Shown: positions 15,553 through 24,296 of the stretch, one piece after another | Layout of the letters: the number at the start of each line of letters is the position of its first letter | How positions within the stretch are numbered: the stretch's first letter is position 1 | From: an uncultured Bacteroides sp. | GTDB lineage: Bacteria; Bacteroidota; Bacteroidia; Bacteroidales; Bacteroidaceae | NCBI GenBank assembly: GCA_958477465.1 | Contig: CAUEFX010000012.1 | Span: forward strand, 3,008 to 67,007 | Reading direction: 5' to 3' | Length of the DNA: 64,000 nucleotides | Position numbers and translations under genes: made by a program | Notes under the pieces: generated by a model | Databases searched by the model: none | What the model was told of the DNA's origin: nothing | Seen by the model: only the letters and a program-made list of their open reading frames with translations

Positions 15553-16740
15553 TTAAAATACAGGCATTTGCCAGATGAACCCTACGGATATGCGGTTGGT
15601 AGAGTAGTCTTCTTGCCCCAAAACTTTGGCACGGGAGGTGAAGTTGTACGAACGCCCCACATAGGTAAGGAAGAAATGCAGATTTGTTTCCATCGGATAA
15701 TACTCTATTCCGGTAAGATAGCCCCAGGAAGTACGGTAATTGCCTTTGGTTATGTCTTCGGTGCTTTTGGTTACCGAAGCAGTCTCGTACATCCCTTTTA
15801 CGAATACGTTCCATTTGGGTAGGAAGCGATAGTTCAACTTGGTGACTACCGACAGATAACCGGCATCAAAAACGTTGTGTCCGCCGGGACGTCCGACGAT
15901 TCCGGTAATTGTTCCGTTTCTGTCTATTCCTTCTTGTGCATACATAAAATCGAGAAACATATTAAATTTGCCCAAATTCAACTCGTTACCCAATGCATAG
16001 TAATACATATTCTTACTTTTTGCTTCGTTTAAAATAGAAGCGGACCAACGGGTCTTGAATACATCGTTGAAATTTCCGTTCCAGTTCAATGTATATACTA
16101 ATGGAAGTTTTCCGGATCTCAAGTCGGGCAATTCCCCTTCTGCGTTTTCGGTAATTCCATAGGTGCTGTCAAATGAACCGTTCCGGCTGTTCAATATCTG
16201 TAGATTAAATTGCTGGGTGGAGGTCAGATTATAGCCGATATTCAATCCGGTCATGAAATTGCTCATGTTTTCGATCATATCACTGTATTCGTAGATATCG
16301 ATCGGGTTCAGATCGAATTCAATTCCGCCATAAGCAGTACATTGCTTGCCGGCAAAGAGGTTGACGCGATCGTTCAGCTTTATCCCGATTCCGGCATAGT
16401 CGATGGAAGTTGGGATATTATCAACCATTCCGCCTCCGTCGTTGGAGCGGTTCAGGCGTTGGCGATAGCGGTAGGAGAGCCAGTTGTTGATGTTTCCTTT
16501 CATTTCGATGCGTAGTTGCCTCATTCTGAAAGCCCCTTCTTCGAATCCGCCTCTGAAGTTTGCATCAAATCCTCCTTGCATATTGAGATAGAGGTTGAAT
16601 TTATCCGATTTTTTCTTTACATCGGTCAGTTCCTCAAATAGCGTTTTATCAACCATGAATTTCTTATTCTTCTCTGTCTTTTGGGCGTATACTCCCTGAA
16701 TACTACCCAAAATGAGTAGTATGAACATTAATTTTTTCAT
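15553..16740 (-). CDS. OprP/OprO-like outer-membrane porin
   Basis: A 395-aa predicted outer-membrane barrel with a signal peptide (ending GVYAQ) and a terminal aromatic residue (FIWQMPVF). Internal strands such as GAFRMRQLRIEMKGNINNWL and SYRYRQRLNR, and VNLFAGKQ, fit the phosphate-selective porin O/P family. It lies 28 bp downstream of the asparaginase gene on the same strand, so asparaginase, DcuB and porin may form one operon in which the porin admits small anionic or amino-acid substrates; that role is inferred. Confidence 0.8.
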   Translation of the reverse strand: MKKLMFILLILGSIQGVYAQKTEKNKKFMVDKTLFEELTDVKKKSDKFNLYLNMQGGFDANFRGGFEEGAFRMRQLRIEMKGNINNWLSYRYRQRLNRSNDGGGMVDNIPTSIDYAGIGIKLNDRVNLFAGKQCTAYGGIEFDLNPIDIYEYSDMIENMSNFMTGLNIGYNLTSTQQFNLQILNSRNGSFDSTYGITENAEGELPDLRSGKLPLVYTLNWNGNFNDVFKTRWSASILNEAKSKNMYYYALGNELNLGKFNMFLDFMYAQEGIDRNGTITGIVGRPGGHNVFDAGYLSVVTKLNYRFLPKWNVFVKGMYETASVTKSTEDITKGNYRTSWGYLTGIEYYPMETNLHFFLTYVGRSYNFTSRAKVLGQEDYSTNRISVGFIWQMPVF

Positions 16741-16768
16741 AAACAGTCAGGCTGGTGGATTACTGATT

Positions 16769-17830
16769 TTAGTATTCGTTGAAATATTCCTGTATCTTTT
16801 TCCAGTCATTGGTTTTGGTCAATGCAAGCATCAGTAACACACGTGCTTTCTGCGGATTTAATTCCTGAGATGCTACAAACTGATATCGGGTATCGTTCAC
16901 TTCTGCATCCAGCGTTGTTGGGCCGGTGGGTACTCTGGAAGAACGGACAACGAGTATTCCCTTTTTACGGGCGTCAATCAGTACAGGGAAAATGTTTTTA
17001 TGGATATTTCCATTACCTACTCCTGCATGGATAATGCCTTTATATCCGTTTTCCAACAAGGGAGTTACCATGTCGGCTTCAATGTTTGAGTAGCTATAGA
17101 CGATACCTACTTTGGGAAGGGACTTCAGATAGGTCACGTCAAAAACGGATTGTAAGGTATGTTTCTTTAATGGAACCTGGTTGTAATGGACTTTTCCGTT
17201 GAATATGTAACCCAAGGCTCCGGAGTTGGGAGCTTGGAAGGTCTGCACATCGATCGTGTTCATTTTCTGAACGCTTTCCGCTCCTAAGATGAGGCCGTTC
17301 ATGGCCACCAGTACACCCTTGCCTATGGACTCTTTGGCACCTGCGGTGACTACGGCATTGTAAATGTTGAGCGGTCCGTCTGCACTTAAAGCGGTGGAAG
17401 GGCGCATGGCTCCCACCAGCACCACCGGCTTATTGCTTCTTACTGTCAGGTTTAGGAAATAAGCTGTCTCTTCCATGGTGTCTGTTCCATGGGTAATCAC
17501 GATACCGTCTATATCCGGACGTTTCAATAATTCGTTTATCTTTTTGGCAAGCGTGAGCCAGACGTCATCATTCATGTCTTGTGAACCGATTTTTACAATC
17601 TGTTCGCCGGTTACATTGGCAATATCGTTCAGACCCGGAACGGCATCCAAAAGGGTGCTGATAGCCACCTGCCCGGCTGTATAGTTTGTGGAAGTGGCCG
17701 AGGTACCTGTTCCGGCAATGGTTCCACCTGTTGCGAGGATGTGGATGTTAGGCTTTCCTGCAGCGAAAGCTACGGTTGCAGATAGTAATAATACGACTAC
17801 TATCAGACTTAGTTTTTTTAATTTTTTCAT
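16769..17830 (-). CDS. ansB: L-asparaginase, type II (periplasmic)
   Basis: Hydrolyses asparagine to aspartate and ammonia. 353 aa with a signal peptide (MKKLKKLSLIVVVLLLSATV, AFAAG). Both catalytic threonine motifs are present: HILATGGTIAGTGTS near residue 32 and VITHGTDTMEETAYFL near residue 110; SQDMNDDVW and the C-terminal RSSRVPTG are also typical. The signal peptide indicates periplasmic action. It lies 33 bp downstream of dcuB and upstream of the porin gene on the same strand; aspA is divergent. The product aspartate would feed DcuB and AspA. Confidence 0.93.
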   Translation of the reverse strand: MKKLKKLSLIVVVLLLSATVAFAAGKPNIHILATGGTIAGTGTSATSTNYTAGQVAISTLLDAVPGLNDIANVTGEQIVKIGSQDMNDDVWLTLAKKINELLKRPDIDGIVITHGTDTMEETAYFLNLTVRSNKPVVLVGAMRPSTALSADGPLNIYNAVVTAGAKESIGKGVLVAMNGLILGAESVQKMNTIDVQTFQAPNSGALGYIFNGKVHYNQVPLKKHTLQSVFDVTYLKSLPKVGIVYSYSNIEADMVTPLLENGYKGIIHAGVGNGNIHKNIFPVLIDARKKGILVVRSSRVPTGPTTLDAEVNDTRYQFVASQELNPQKARVLLMLALTKTNDWKKIQEYFNEY

Positions 17831-17863
17831 GACTGAATGGTTGTTTAGGTTTAATATTACAGT

Positions 17864-19174
17864 TTAATAAATTTGTATGAACAGAAGTCCCAGTGCGATA
17901 GCCACTACTGTCGATACGATACCGGGCATCATAAAGGAATGATTCAACACATATTTACCTATTTTTGTTGTGCCGGTACGGTCAAAATTAATAGCTGCTA
18001 CCACTGTGGGATAATTGGGAATGAAAAAATATCCGTTGACAGCCGGAAACATGGCAATGAGCATATAGGGAGAGATGCCCAAAGCGATGCCTAAGGGCAT
18101 CAATGCCCGTACGGTAGCAGCTTGGCTGTAAAGTAGAATGGACATGATAAACAGGGCAATACCGAATAGCCAGGGCATTTCACGTACGAAACCCTCGATG
18201 GATTGGGTCAGTTCGCCCATGTTTCCCTGCAGGAAGGTATCACCCATCCAGGCAATGCCGAAAATCGCTATTACTGCTTGCATGCCGGCCGGGAAGACAG
18301 AACCTTGTGTCGCTTTCAGACCATCTGTCTTGGTAAACAGAAGAATCAGTGCGGCTGCCGATAACATCACGATTTCGATGATGGAAGACATTCCTAACGT
18401 AACGGTCTCTCCGTCTATCAGAAAAGAAGGGCGCATCCCTTCAAACGATCCGAAAAACACTATAAATATGGTGGCCAGTATGAAGATAAGTACGGAAATC
18501 AATGCATGACGTTTGTTTTGTACATCTTTAATGGTCACTTTGTGCTCTTTGATGAGGCCTTCTGCTATGCGTTTCTGATATTCGGGGTCGTCTGCCAACT
18601 CTTTTCCTACACGCATCGAGAAGAAAGCCCCTACCAATACACCGATAATCGTTGCGGGAATCGTTATTTTAAGAATATCGAATAAAGTAATATCGAATCC
18701 GGCAAGCAAGCCTAATAAGGCTACGGTCGCTGCTGATATAGGACTTGCCGTAATGGCTTGTTGTGACGCGATGACGGCAATGCCGAGGGGCCTTTCGGGG
18801 CGGATCTTGGTTTCGGTAGCTACCTCTGCTATTACCGGAAGAACGGAGTATGCAACGTGTCCTGTTCCGGCTACAAACGTAAACAGATAGGTTACGACCG
18901 GACTTAGAATGGTAACATGAGCCGGATTTTTACGCAATAATTTTTCGGCCAGCTTTACCATGTAGTCGAGACCGCCTGCGGCTTGCATACATGAAGCTGC
19001 TGAAATGACGGCGGCGATCATCAGCATGACGTCTATCGGAGGGGCTGTGGGCTGTAATCCAAAACCGAAAGTAAGTATGGCAAGTCCGACACCGCCCATA
19101 ACTCCGAGTCCGATGCCGCCCAAACGGGCGCCGATGATAATTGCGGTTAATACGAATGCTAATTGTAAAATCAT
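17864..19174 (-). CDS. dcuB: Anaerobic C4-dicarboxylate transporter
   Basis: Inner-membrane antiporter of 436 aa, exchanging aspartate, fumarate or malate for succinate under anaerobic conditions. The chain is hydrophobic throughout with about ten to twelve TM helices, including FTFVAGTGHVAYSVLPVIAE and the loop SQQAITASPISAATVALLGL typical of DcuA/DcuB. The call of B rather than A is by overall resemblance only. It is the first gene of a minus-strand run dcuB-ansB-porin and is divergent from aspA. Confidence 0.9.
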   Translation of the reverse strand: MILQLAFVLTAIIIGARLGGIGLGVMGGVGLAILTFGFGLQPTAPPIDVMLMIAAVISAASCMQAAGGLDYMVKLAEKLLRKNPAHVTILSPVVTYLFTFVAGTGHVAYSVLPVIAEVATETKIRPERPLGIAVIASQQAITASPISAATVALLGLLAGFDITLFDILKITIPATIIGVLVGAFFSMRVGKELADDPEYQKRIAEGLIKEHKVTIKDVQNKRHALISVLIFILATIFIVFFGSFEGMRPSFLIDGETVTLGMSSIIEIVMLSAAALILLFTKTDGLKATQGSVFPAGMQAVIAIFGIAWMGDTFLQGNMGELTQSIEGFVREMPWLFGIALFIMSILLYSQAATVRALMPLGIALGISPYMLIAMFPAVNGYFFIPNYPTVVAAINFDRTGTTKIGKYVLNHSFMMPGIVSTVVAIALGLLFIQIY

Positions 19175-19462
19175 ATCATTTCTTTTAGGTATACTGACAA
19201 AGATAACAGAAATCTGTTACTATGGCTTAGAGCCTGTTTGTTTTTTCCCCCTTAAAATTTTTATCAGTTTGTTTTGAGTTTATTCCCGGTCTGTTTCCCT
19301 GTTAAAAAAATAACTCTCAAAATAATGCCGGACAAAATTTAAGCAGGCTCTTAAACAACAAAAAAAACGTTGAATGGTTTTTGCGTATTTATTAAAACAA
19401 TAACAGCCGGGGTTGGTTATTATATCTGGAATAAATAAAATATCCTATTAAAAATAGAAATC
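19175..19462. other. Divergent dcuB/aspA regulatory region
   Basis: About 290 bases between two divergent starts. It holds the MITE-like element at 19230-19350 and, near the dcuB start, an AACAGA-AA-TCTGTT palindrome at 19205-19218 that could be an operator. Confidence 0.5.
19230..19350. mobile_element. 121-bp MITE-like element with 3-bp target duplication
   Basis: The stretch begins GAGCCTGTTT and ends with AAGCAGGCTC, whose reverse complement is GAGCCTGCTT, giving 10-bp terminal inverted repeats with one mismatch. It is flanked by TTA at 19227-19229 and TTA at 19351-19353, as expected of a target-site duplication. There is no ORF inside. It sits in the divergent dcuB/aspA promoter region. 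Copy number elsewhere in the genome is unknown, which limits the call. Confidence 0.45.
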
Positions 19463-20896
19463 ATGGAACAGAATTTATCAAGAGAAACCCGTACGGAAAG
19501 CGATCTGATCGGTAGCCGTGAGGTACCGGCAGATGCGTTGTACGGTGTTCAGACATTAAGAGGAATTGAGAATTTCCGTATCAGTAAATTTCATTTAAAC
19601 GAGTATCCTTTGTTTATAAATGCGCTCGCTATCACCAAAATGGGGGCGGCGGTTACCAACTATGAACTCGGCTTATTGACCAAGGAGCAGGCTGATGCTA
19701 TCCTTAAAGCGTGTAAAGAAATTGTTGAAGGCGAACATCACGAGCAGTTTCCGGTGGATATGATTCAGGGCGGTGCCGGAACAACTACCAATATGAATGC
19801 CAATGAAGTGATAGCAAACCGTGCGCTCGAGTTGATGGGACATCAGCGGGGAGAGTATCAATATTGCTCGCCCAACGATCACGTGAACCGTTCGCAATCT
19901 ACCAATGATGCCTATCCCACGGCTATACACCTCGGCATGTACTGTACCCATCTCAAATTAGTGAAACATTTCAGTGAGTTGATCGAGGCTTTTCAGAAGA
20001 AAGCCACTTCGTTTGCACATGTTATCAAGATGGGGCGTACTCAGTTGGAAGATGCAGTACCGATGACTTTGGGACAGACATTTAACGGCTTTGCAAGTAT
20101 TCTTCGTGATGAGATTAAGAATCTGGATTTTGCAGCACAGGATTTTCTGACAGTCAACATGGGGGCTACCGCTATCGGAACCGGAATTACTGCCGAACCG
20201 GAATATGCAGAAAAATGTGTGGAGGCACTGCGCAAAATTACCGGGTTGGATATCAGGCTGGCCGAAGATTTGGTGGGTGCCACTTCGGATACTTCCGCCA
20301 TGGTGGGGTATTCGTCGGCTATGCGGCGTGTTGCAGTGAAGATGAATAAGATTTGTAATGACTTGCGTCTGTTGGCTTCCGGTCCGCGTTGTGGTTTAGG
20401 GGAGATTAATCTTCCTGCCATGCAGCCCGGATCGTCTATTATGCCGGGCAAGGTCAATCCGGTGATTCCCGAGGTGATGAATCAGATTTCTTATAAGGTG
20501 ATCGGTAATGACCTTTGTGTAGCCATGAGCGGTGAAGCGGCACAAATGGAACTCAATGCGATGGAACCCGTGATGGCTCAGTGTTGTTTTGAATCGGCGG
20601 ATCTGTTGATGAACGGATTTGACACCTTGCGTACTTTATGTATCGATGGTATTACGGCTAATGAGGAAGTTTGCCGTCGTTATGTGCACGACAGCATTGG
20701 TGTAGTTACTGCACTTAATCCTGTCATCGGTTATAAGAACTCCACAAGGATTGCCAAAGAGGCTCTTGAAACCGGTAAGGGTGTTTATGAATTGGTATTG
20801 GAACATGGCATTCTTTCGAAGAAAGATCTCGATACTATCTTGAAGCCGGAAAATATGATCAAGCCGGTAAAGTTGGATATTAAGCCTGATAAATGA
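19463..20896 (+). CDS. aspA: Aspartate ammonia-lyase
   Basis: Converts L-aspartate to fumarate and ammonia; 477 aa, cytoplasmic tetramer in the fumarase/aspartase superfamily. The flexible-loop signature GSSIMPGKVNPVIPEVMNQ holds the catalytic Ser. Other superfamily blocks are TTTNMNANEVIANRA and SPNDHVNRSQSTNDAYPTA, and KMGRTQLEDAVP. Fumarase class II shares these blocks; aspartase is preferred because of the adjacent asparaginase and DcuB genes and the ERE-type N-terminus. Together the genes would turn asparagine into fumarate for fumarate respiration. Confidence 0.92.
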   Translation: MEQNLSRETRTESDLIGSREVPADALYGVQTLRGIENFRISKFHLNEYPLFINALAITKMGAAVTNYELGLLTKEQADAILKACKEIVEGEHHEQFPVDMIQGGAGTTTNMNANEVIANRALELMGHQRGEYQYCSPNDHVNRSQSTNDAYPTAIHLGMYCTHLKLVKHFSELIEAFQKKATSFAHVIKMGRTQLEDAVPMTLGQTFNGFASILRDEIKNLDFAAQDFLTVNMGATAIGTGITAEPEYAEKCVEALRKITGLDIRLAEDLVGATSDTSAMVGYSSAMRRVAVKMNKICNDLRLLASGPRCGLGEINLPAMQPGSSIMPGKVNPVIPEVMNQISYKVIGNDLCVAMSGEAAQMELNAMEPVMAQCCFESADLLMNGFDTLRTLCIDGITANEEVCRRYVHDSIGVVTALNPVIGYKNSTRIAKEALETGKGVYELVLEHGILSKKDLDTILKPENMIKPVKLDIKPDK

Positions 20897-20983
20897 CGGT
20901 TTTCTTTGATTAGACCAAGATAAATGTGTGAATCCGTGTTCCTTTTACACAATTTTTTTCCGGTTTTTCAGTTCTTTATACTG

Positions 20984-21949
20984 ATGAACCGGTTTTTTCT
21001 TATATGTATTCTCACCACTTTGGCTCTATTTACCTCATCAAAGGCCAAAGCGCAGTTTGATGTGCACTTCAATCAGTATTGGGACTTGAAGGGCTTCTAT
21101 AATCCTGCCTGGGCCGGACAGACAGACAAACTTAATATTGCCGGTACTTACTCCATGCAGATGGTGGGTTTTACCCATTCACCCCGTACGATGTATTTTG
21201 GGGCAGACATGCCTTTTTCTCTGTTTAATAAAAAACACGGAGCGGGAGCGGGATTTTTTAGTGATGCGATCGGTCTTTTCCGCAACCAGCGTGTTTGGCT
21301 GCAATACTCTTATAAACAGCAGATCGGAAAAGGAAGGCTTGGAGTGGGGTTGCAATTAGGATTTGTCAGTGTTTCGTTCGATCCGGAAAATATCTATTTG
21401 GGTGAGGATAAACAAGATGACCCGGCTTTTCCGACGGAACAAAAAAACGGTATGGGACTTGACTTGGGAGTAGGAGGGTTTTATTCACATCCGAAATTTT
21501 ATGTGGGCTTCTCCGGGCACCATCTTACCTCACCAACCATAGAATTGGGGACAACAGAGGCCGGTGCAACGAGTAGAATAAAGATTGATCCAATGCTTTA
21601 TTTCACTGGCGGATACAATATTCAGACCCGTAATCCGTTAGTTTCCATACAACCGTCACTATTATTACAGAGTGATTTAAATAAAGTAAGAGCCGATTTG
21701 ACAGGGCGTGTGTTGTATACTTTTAATGAAAAGACTTTTATCGGAGGACTTACTTATTCACCGGGAGTCTCCTTTACGGTAAGTATCGGAGCTGTAATTC
21801 GTGGAGTGACGGTCGGATATGCTTATGAAGCTTATACGTCAAAAATCGGAATCGGAAACGGCAGTCACGATTTGATAGTAAGCTATGCGATGGATATCAA
21901 TTTATTTAAGAAAAGTAAGAATAAACATAAGAGTGTACGAATCTTATAA
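20984..21949 (+). CDS. porP: PorP/SprF family T9SS outer-membrane protein
   Basis: A 321-aa PorP/SprF-like barrel of the type IX secretion / gliding system. The ATG at 20984 opens a proper signal peptide (MNRFFLICILTTLALFTSSK, AKAQ); the frame extends 20 codons upstream without support. Diagnostic sequence is FDVHFNQYWDLKGFYNPAWA just after the cleavage site, then HSPRTMYFGADMPF. PorP-family proteins bind the GldK/GldN ring assembly at the outer membrane. It is the first gene of a tight cluster with gldK, gldL, gldM and gldN (14-bp gap to gldK). Confidence 0.9.
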   Translation: MNRFFLICILTTLALFTSSKAKAQFDVHFNQYWDLKGFYNPAWAGQTDKLNIAGTYSMQMVGFTHSPRTMYFGADMPFSLFNKKHGAGAGFFSDAIGLFRNQRVWLQYSYKQQIGKGRLGVGLQLGFVSVSFDPENIYLGEDKQDDPAFPTEQKNGMGLDLGVGGFYSHPKFYVGFSGHHLTSPTIELGTTEAGATSRIKIDPMLYFTGGYNIQTRNPLVSIQPSLLLQSDLNKVRADLTGRVLYTFNEKTFIGGLTYSPGVSFTVSIGAVIRGVTVGYAYEAYTSKIGIGNGSHDLIVSYAMDINLFKKSKNKHKSVRIL

Positions 21950-21963
21950 TTGTGGAAAAAAGG

Positions 21964-23394
21964 ATGAAAAGTAAAAACTGTATAGCTGTGGCGTTACTGG
22001 TCGCTTTGCTTTCTTCGTGTATGGGACACATGGCAGGAGGTGGCGGAAACGGCGGAGAAGTGGTAGGTGTCAGTGCCACGGCATGGAACGAACCGGCTCC
22101 TTATGGTATGGTACTGGTAAAACGTGGTTCCCTTAAGATAGGACCGGAAGAACAGGACTCGCTTTGGGGAGCACCTGTGCCGACGAAAGAAATCTCCGTT
22201 GAATCTTTTTGGATGGATGAAACGGAAGTTACGGTATCTCAATACAAGCAATTTGTATATTGGGTGCGCGATTCCATTATCCGTGAACGGTTGGCAGATC
22301 CTGCGTATGGAGGTAATGAAGCTTATAAGATAGAAGAAGACCGGGAGGGTAATCCCATCAAGCCATACCTGAACTGGTCGAAACCCATTCCTTGGAAAAA
22401 GCCTACGGAAGATGAAATGATGGCGATTCAGAGTGTATACAAAAAGCATCCGATCGATGGAACAACGATGCTGGATGCTTCTCAGATGAACTATTATTAT
22501 GAAGTTTTTGATTATGTAGAAGCTGCCAAGCGCCGGAACCGTTTGAATCCGAATGAACGGAATAAGAATACAGATATCGAGGTTAACCCGGACGAGGTGA
22601 TTATGATTTCTAAAGATACGGCTTATATCGATGATGACGGCCGTATTGTAAATCGTACGATTACACGCCCGCTCTCGAGTGAATGGGATTTTCAGAACAG
22701 CTATATAATCAATATCTATCCGGATACGACCTGTTGGGTGAATGATTTCCCGAATGCGAATAATGAATCGTATATGCGGTTGTATTTCAACCATCCGAGT
22801 TATAATGATAACCCGATCGTCGGAGTGAGCTGGGAGCAGGCAAATGCATTCTGTGCATGGCGTACGAACTATCTGATGGCTGGCCTGAAAGGACAGGCAC
22901 GTTTCATTCAGCGTTACCGGTTACCGACAGAAGTGGAGTGGGAATTTGCAGCACGCGGACGTGACGGCAACAAGTATCCGTGGTCGGATGAAGAAACGAA
23001 GGATGAAAAGGGATGCTATAAAGCTAATTATAAACCGGGTAAGGGTGATTATACCAAAGACGGTAACTTGATAACGACTCGCGTGGGGGCCTATTCTCCC
23101 AATGTGAACGGGCTGTATGATATGGCCGGTAATGTTGCTGAATGGACATCGACTGTCTATACCGAATCAGGAGTGATGTCGATGAACGATTTTAATCCGG
23201 AGTTGCAATACAATGCTGCTGTTGAAGATCCTTACCGTATGAAGAAGAAAGTGGTTCGCGGTGGTTCATGGAAGGATGTGAATGCCCTTATCCGTTCGGA
23301 TGCCCGTGCTTCGGAATATCAGAACGAGCAACGTTCCTATATCGGTTTCCGGTGCGTGCGTACACAGGTTGGTTATAATAAGAAAGGAAGGTAA
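21964..23394 (+). CDS. gldK: GldK/PorK, T9SS lipoprotein with FGE-sulfatase fold
   Basis: A 476-aa outer-membrane lipoprotein forming, with GldN, the periplasmic ring of the T9SS. I chose the ATG at 21964; a GTG lies 12 bases upstream. A lipoprotein signal ends LLSSCMGH. The rest is a formylglycine-generating-enzyme-type fold: FWMDETEVTVSQYKQFVYW, NPIVGVSWEQANAFCAWRT, RLPTEVEWEFAARG, NGLYDMAGNVAEWTSTVY, and C-terminal SYIGFRCVRT. Length and position between porP and gldL match the family. It ends two bases before gldL starts. Confidence 0.93.
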   Translation: MKSKNCIAVALLVALLSSCMGHMAGGGGNGGEVVGVSATAWNEPAPYGMVLVKRGSLKIGPEEQDSLWGAPVPTKEISVESFWMDETEVTVSQYKQFVYWVRDSIIRERLADPAYGGNEAYKIEEDREGNPIKPYLNWSKPIPWKKPTEDEMMAIQSVYKKHPIDGTTMLDASQMNYYYEVFDYVEAAKRRNRLNPNERNKNTDIEVNPDEVIMISKDTAYIDDDGRIVNRTITRPLSSEWDFQNSYIINIYPDTTCWVNDFPNANNESYMRLYFNHPSYNDNPIVGVSWEQANAFCAWRTNYLMAGLKGQARFIQRYRLPTEVEWEFAARGRDGNKYPWSDEETKDEKGCYKANYKPGKGDYTKDGNLITTRVGAYSPNVNGLYDMAGNVAEWTSTVYTESGVMSMNDFNPELQYNAAVEDPYRMKKKVVRGGSWKDVNALIRSDARASEYQNEQRSYIGFRCVRTQVGYNKKGR

Positions 23395-23396
23395 TT

Positions 23397-24284
23397 ATGG
23401 CAAATAGAGAGAATAAAAGAAGCCTGCGGCAAAAAATACAGGACTTTATGTCAGCTCCTAAAGGGCAGACTATTATGAATTATGCTTATAACTGGGGAGC
23501 TTCGGTTGTAATTATGGGTACGCTTTTTAAGCTGACCCATCTGCCGGGAGCCAACTTTATGTTATTTGTCGGGATGGGAACCGAGGTCTTGATATTTTTC
23601 CTCTCGGCTTTCGATCTTTCGGGAGTGAAAAAGGATACAGCCAATGCGGGCGCTTCTGTTTCATTGGGAGGAAATATATCTGCAGGAAACATAGTGGCCG
23701 GTGGCGCTGTTGCCGGTGATACGGATTTCTCCGGAATACCGTCTGTGGATTCTGTGGATAATATACCCGGCGGAAGTAGAATTACCGGGGGAGGCCCTTC
23801 AATTGTAGTGGTACAAGGGGGAGGGGCTGTGCAATCGGGTGCTCCGATACAGGCCGGTTCTCAGAATATGGCTTCGATGTCTGCCGGTCAGCCTGTTCAG
23901 CCAGTTCAGTCCGGTCAGCCAGTTCAGTCCGGTCAGCCGGCTCAGTCTGTTCAGCCGGTTCAACCTGCTCCTGCTGCTCCGCCTATTACACTGGAAATGG
24001 AGGAAGCCACTACGGCTTATCTGGAGCAATTGAAAGCGATGACCGAGATGCTGTCCCGTTGTACGGAGCAGGCGCAAAGTGTTTCGCAAGATACGGAGCA
24101 GATGAATATGCTCAGCAAGAACCTTGCCGGTATCAATGCTATCTACGAAATGCAGTTGCGTAGTGTCAGCACACAGATAGGAACCATCGACCAGGTACAT
24201 GAACAAACCCGCAGAATGGCTCGTCAGATTGAAGAACTTAATGAAGTATATGCTCGTATGTTGCAGGCTATGACTTCTAAATAA
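23397..24284 (+). CDS. gldL: GldL/PorL, T9SS inner-membrane motor component
   Basis: A 295-aa protein. Two TM helices lie at about residues 27-46 and 52-73 (NWGASVVIMGTLFKLTHLPG, then FMLFVGMGTEVLIFFLSAFD), including the membrane Glu of the proton channel. The C-terminal cytoplasmic part is coiled-coil-like (LEQLKAMTEMLSRCTEQAQS onward). With GldM it forms the proton-driven motor. Between the two regions lies a Gly/Val-rich then Q/P-rich linker (residues about 90-205), including an exact DNA tandem repeat at 23898-23933. The linker is longer and more repetitive than I would expect. Confidence 0.92.
   Translation: MANRENKRSLRQKIQDFMSAPKGQTIMNYAYNWGASVVIMGTLFKLTHLPGANFMLFVGMGTEVLIFFLSAFDLSGVKKDTANAGASVSLGGNISAGNIVAGGAVAGDTDFSGIPSVDSVDNIPGGSRITGGGPSIVVVQGGGAVQSGAPIQAGSQNMASMSAGQPVQPVQSGQPVQSGQPAQSVQPVQPAPAAPPITLEMEEATTAYLEQLKAMTEMLSRCTEQAQSVSQDTEQMNMLSKNLAGINAIYEMQLRSVSTQIGTIDQVHEQTRRMARQIEELNEVYARMLQAMTSK
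23898..23933 (+). repeat. 18-bp tandem repeat in the GldL linker
   Basis: CAGCCAGTTCAGTCCGGT occurs twice exactly, head to tail (23898-23915 and 23916-23933), flanked by degenerate copies on both sides. It encodes QPVQSG units in a Q/P/V/S-rich stretch and is a candidate for length variation between strains. Confidence 0.85.
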
Positions 24285-24296
24285 AAAAGAACGATT

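Noticed and set aside
20924..20983. Upstream extension of PorP
   Set aside because: The ATG at 20984 opens a clean signal peptide; the extension adds an unlikely hydrophobic leader.
23887..23970. Short direct repeats suggestive of a CRISPR array
   Set aside because: Repeats are contiguous with no spacers and keep the GldL reading frame, so they are a coding tandem repeat.
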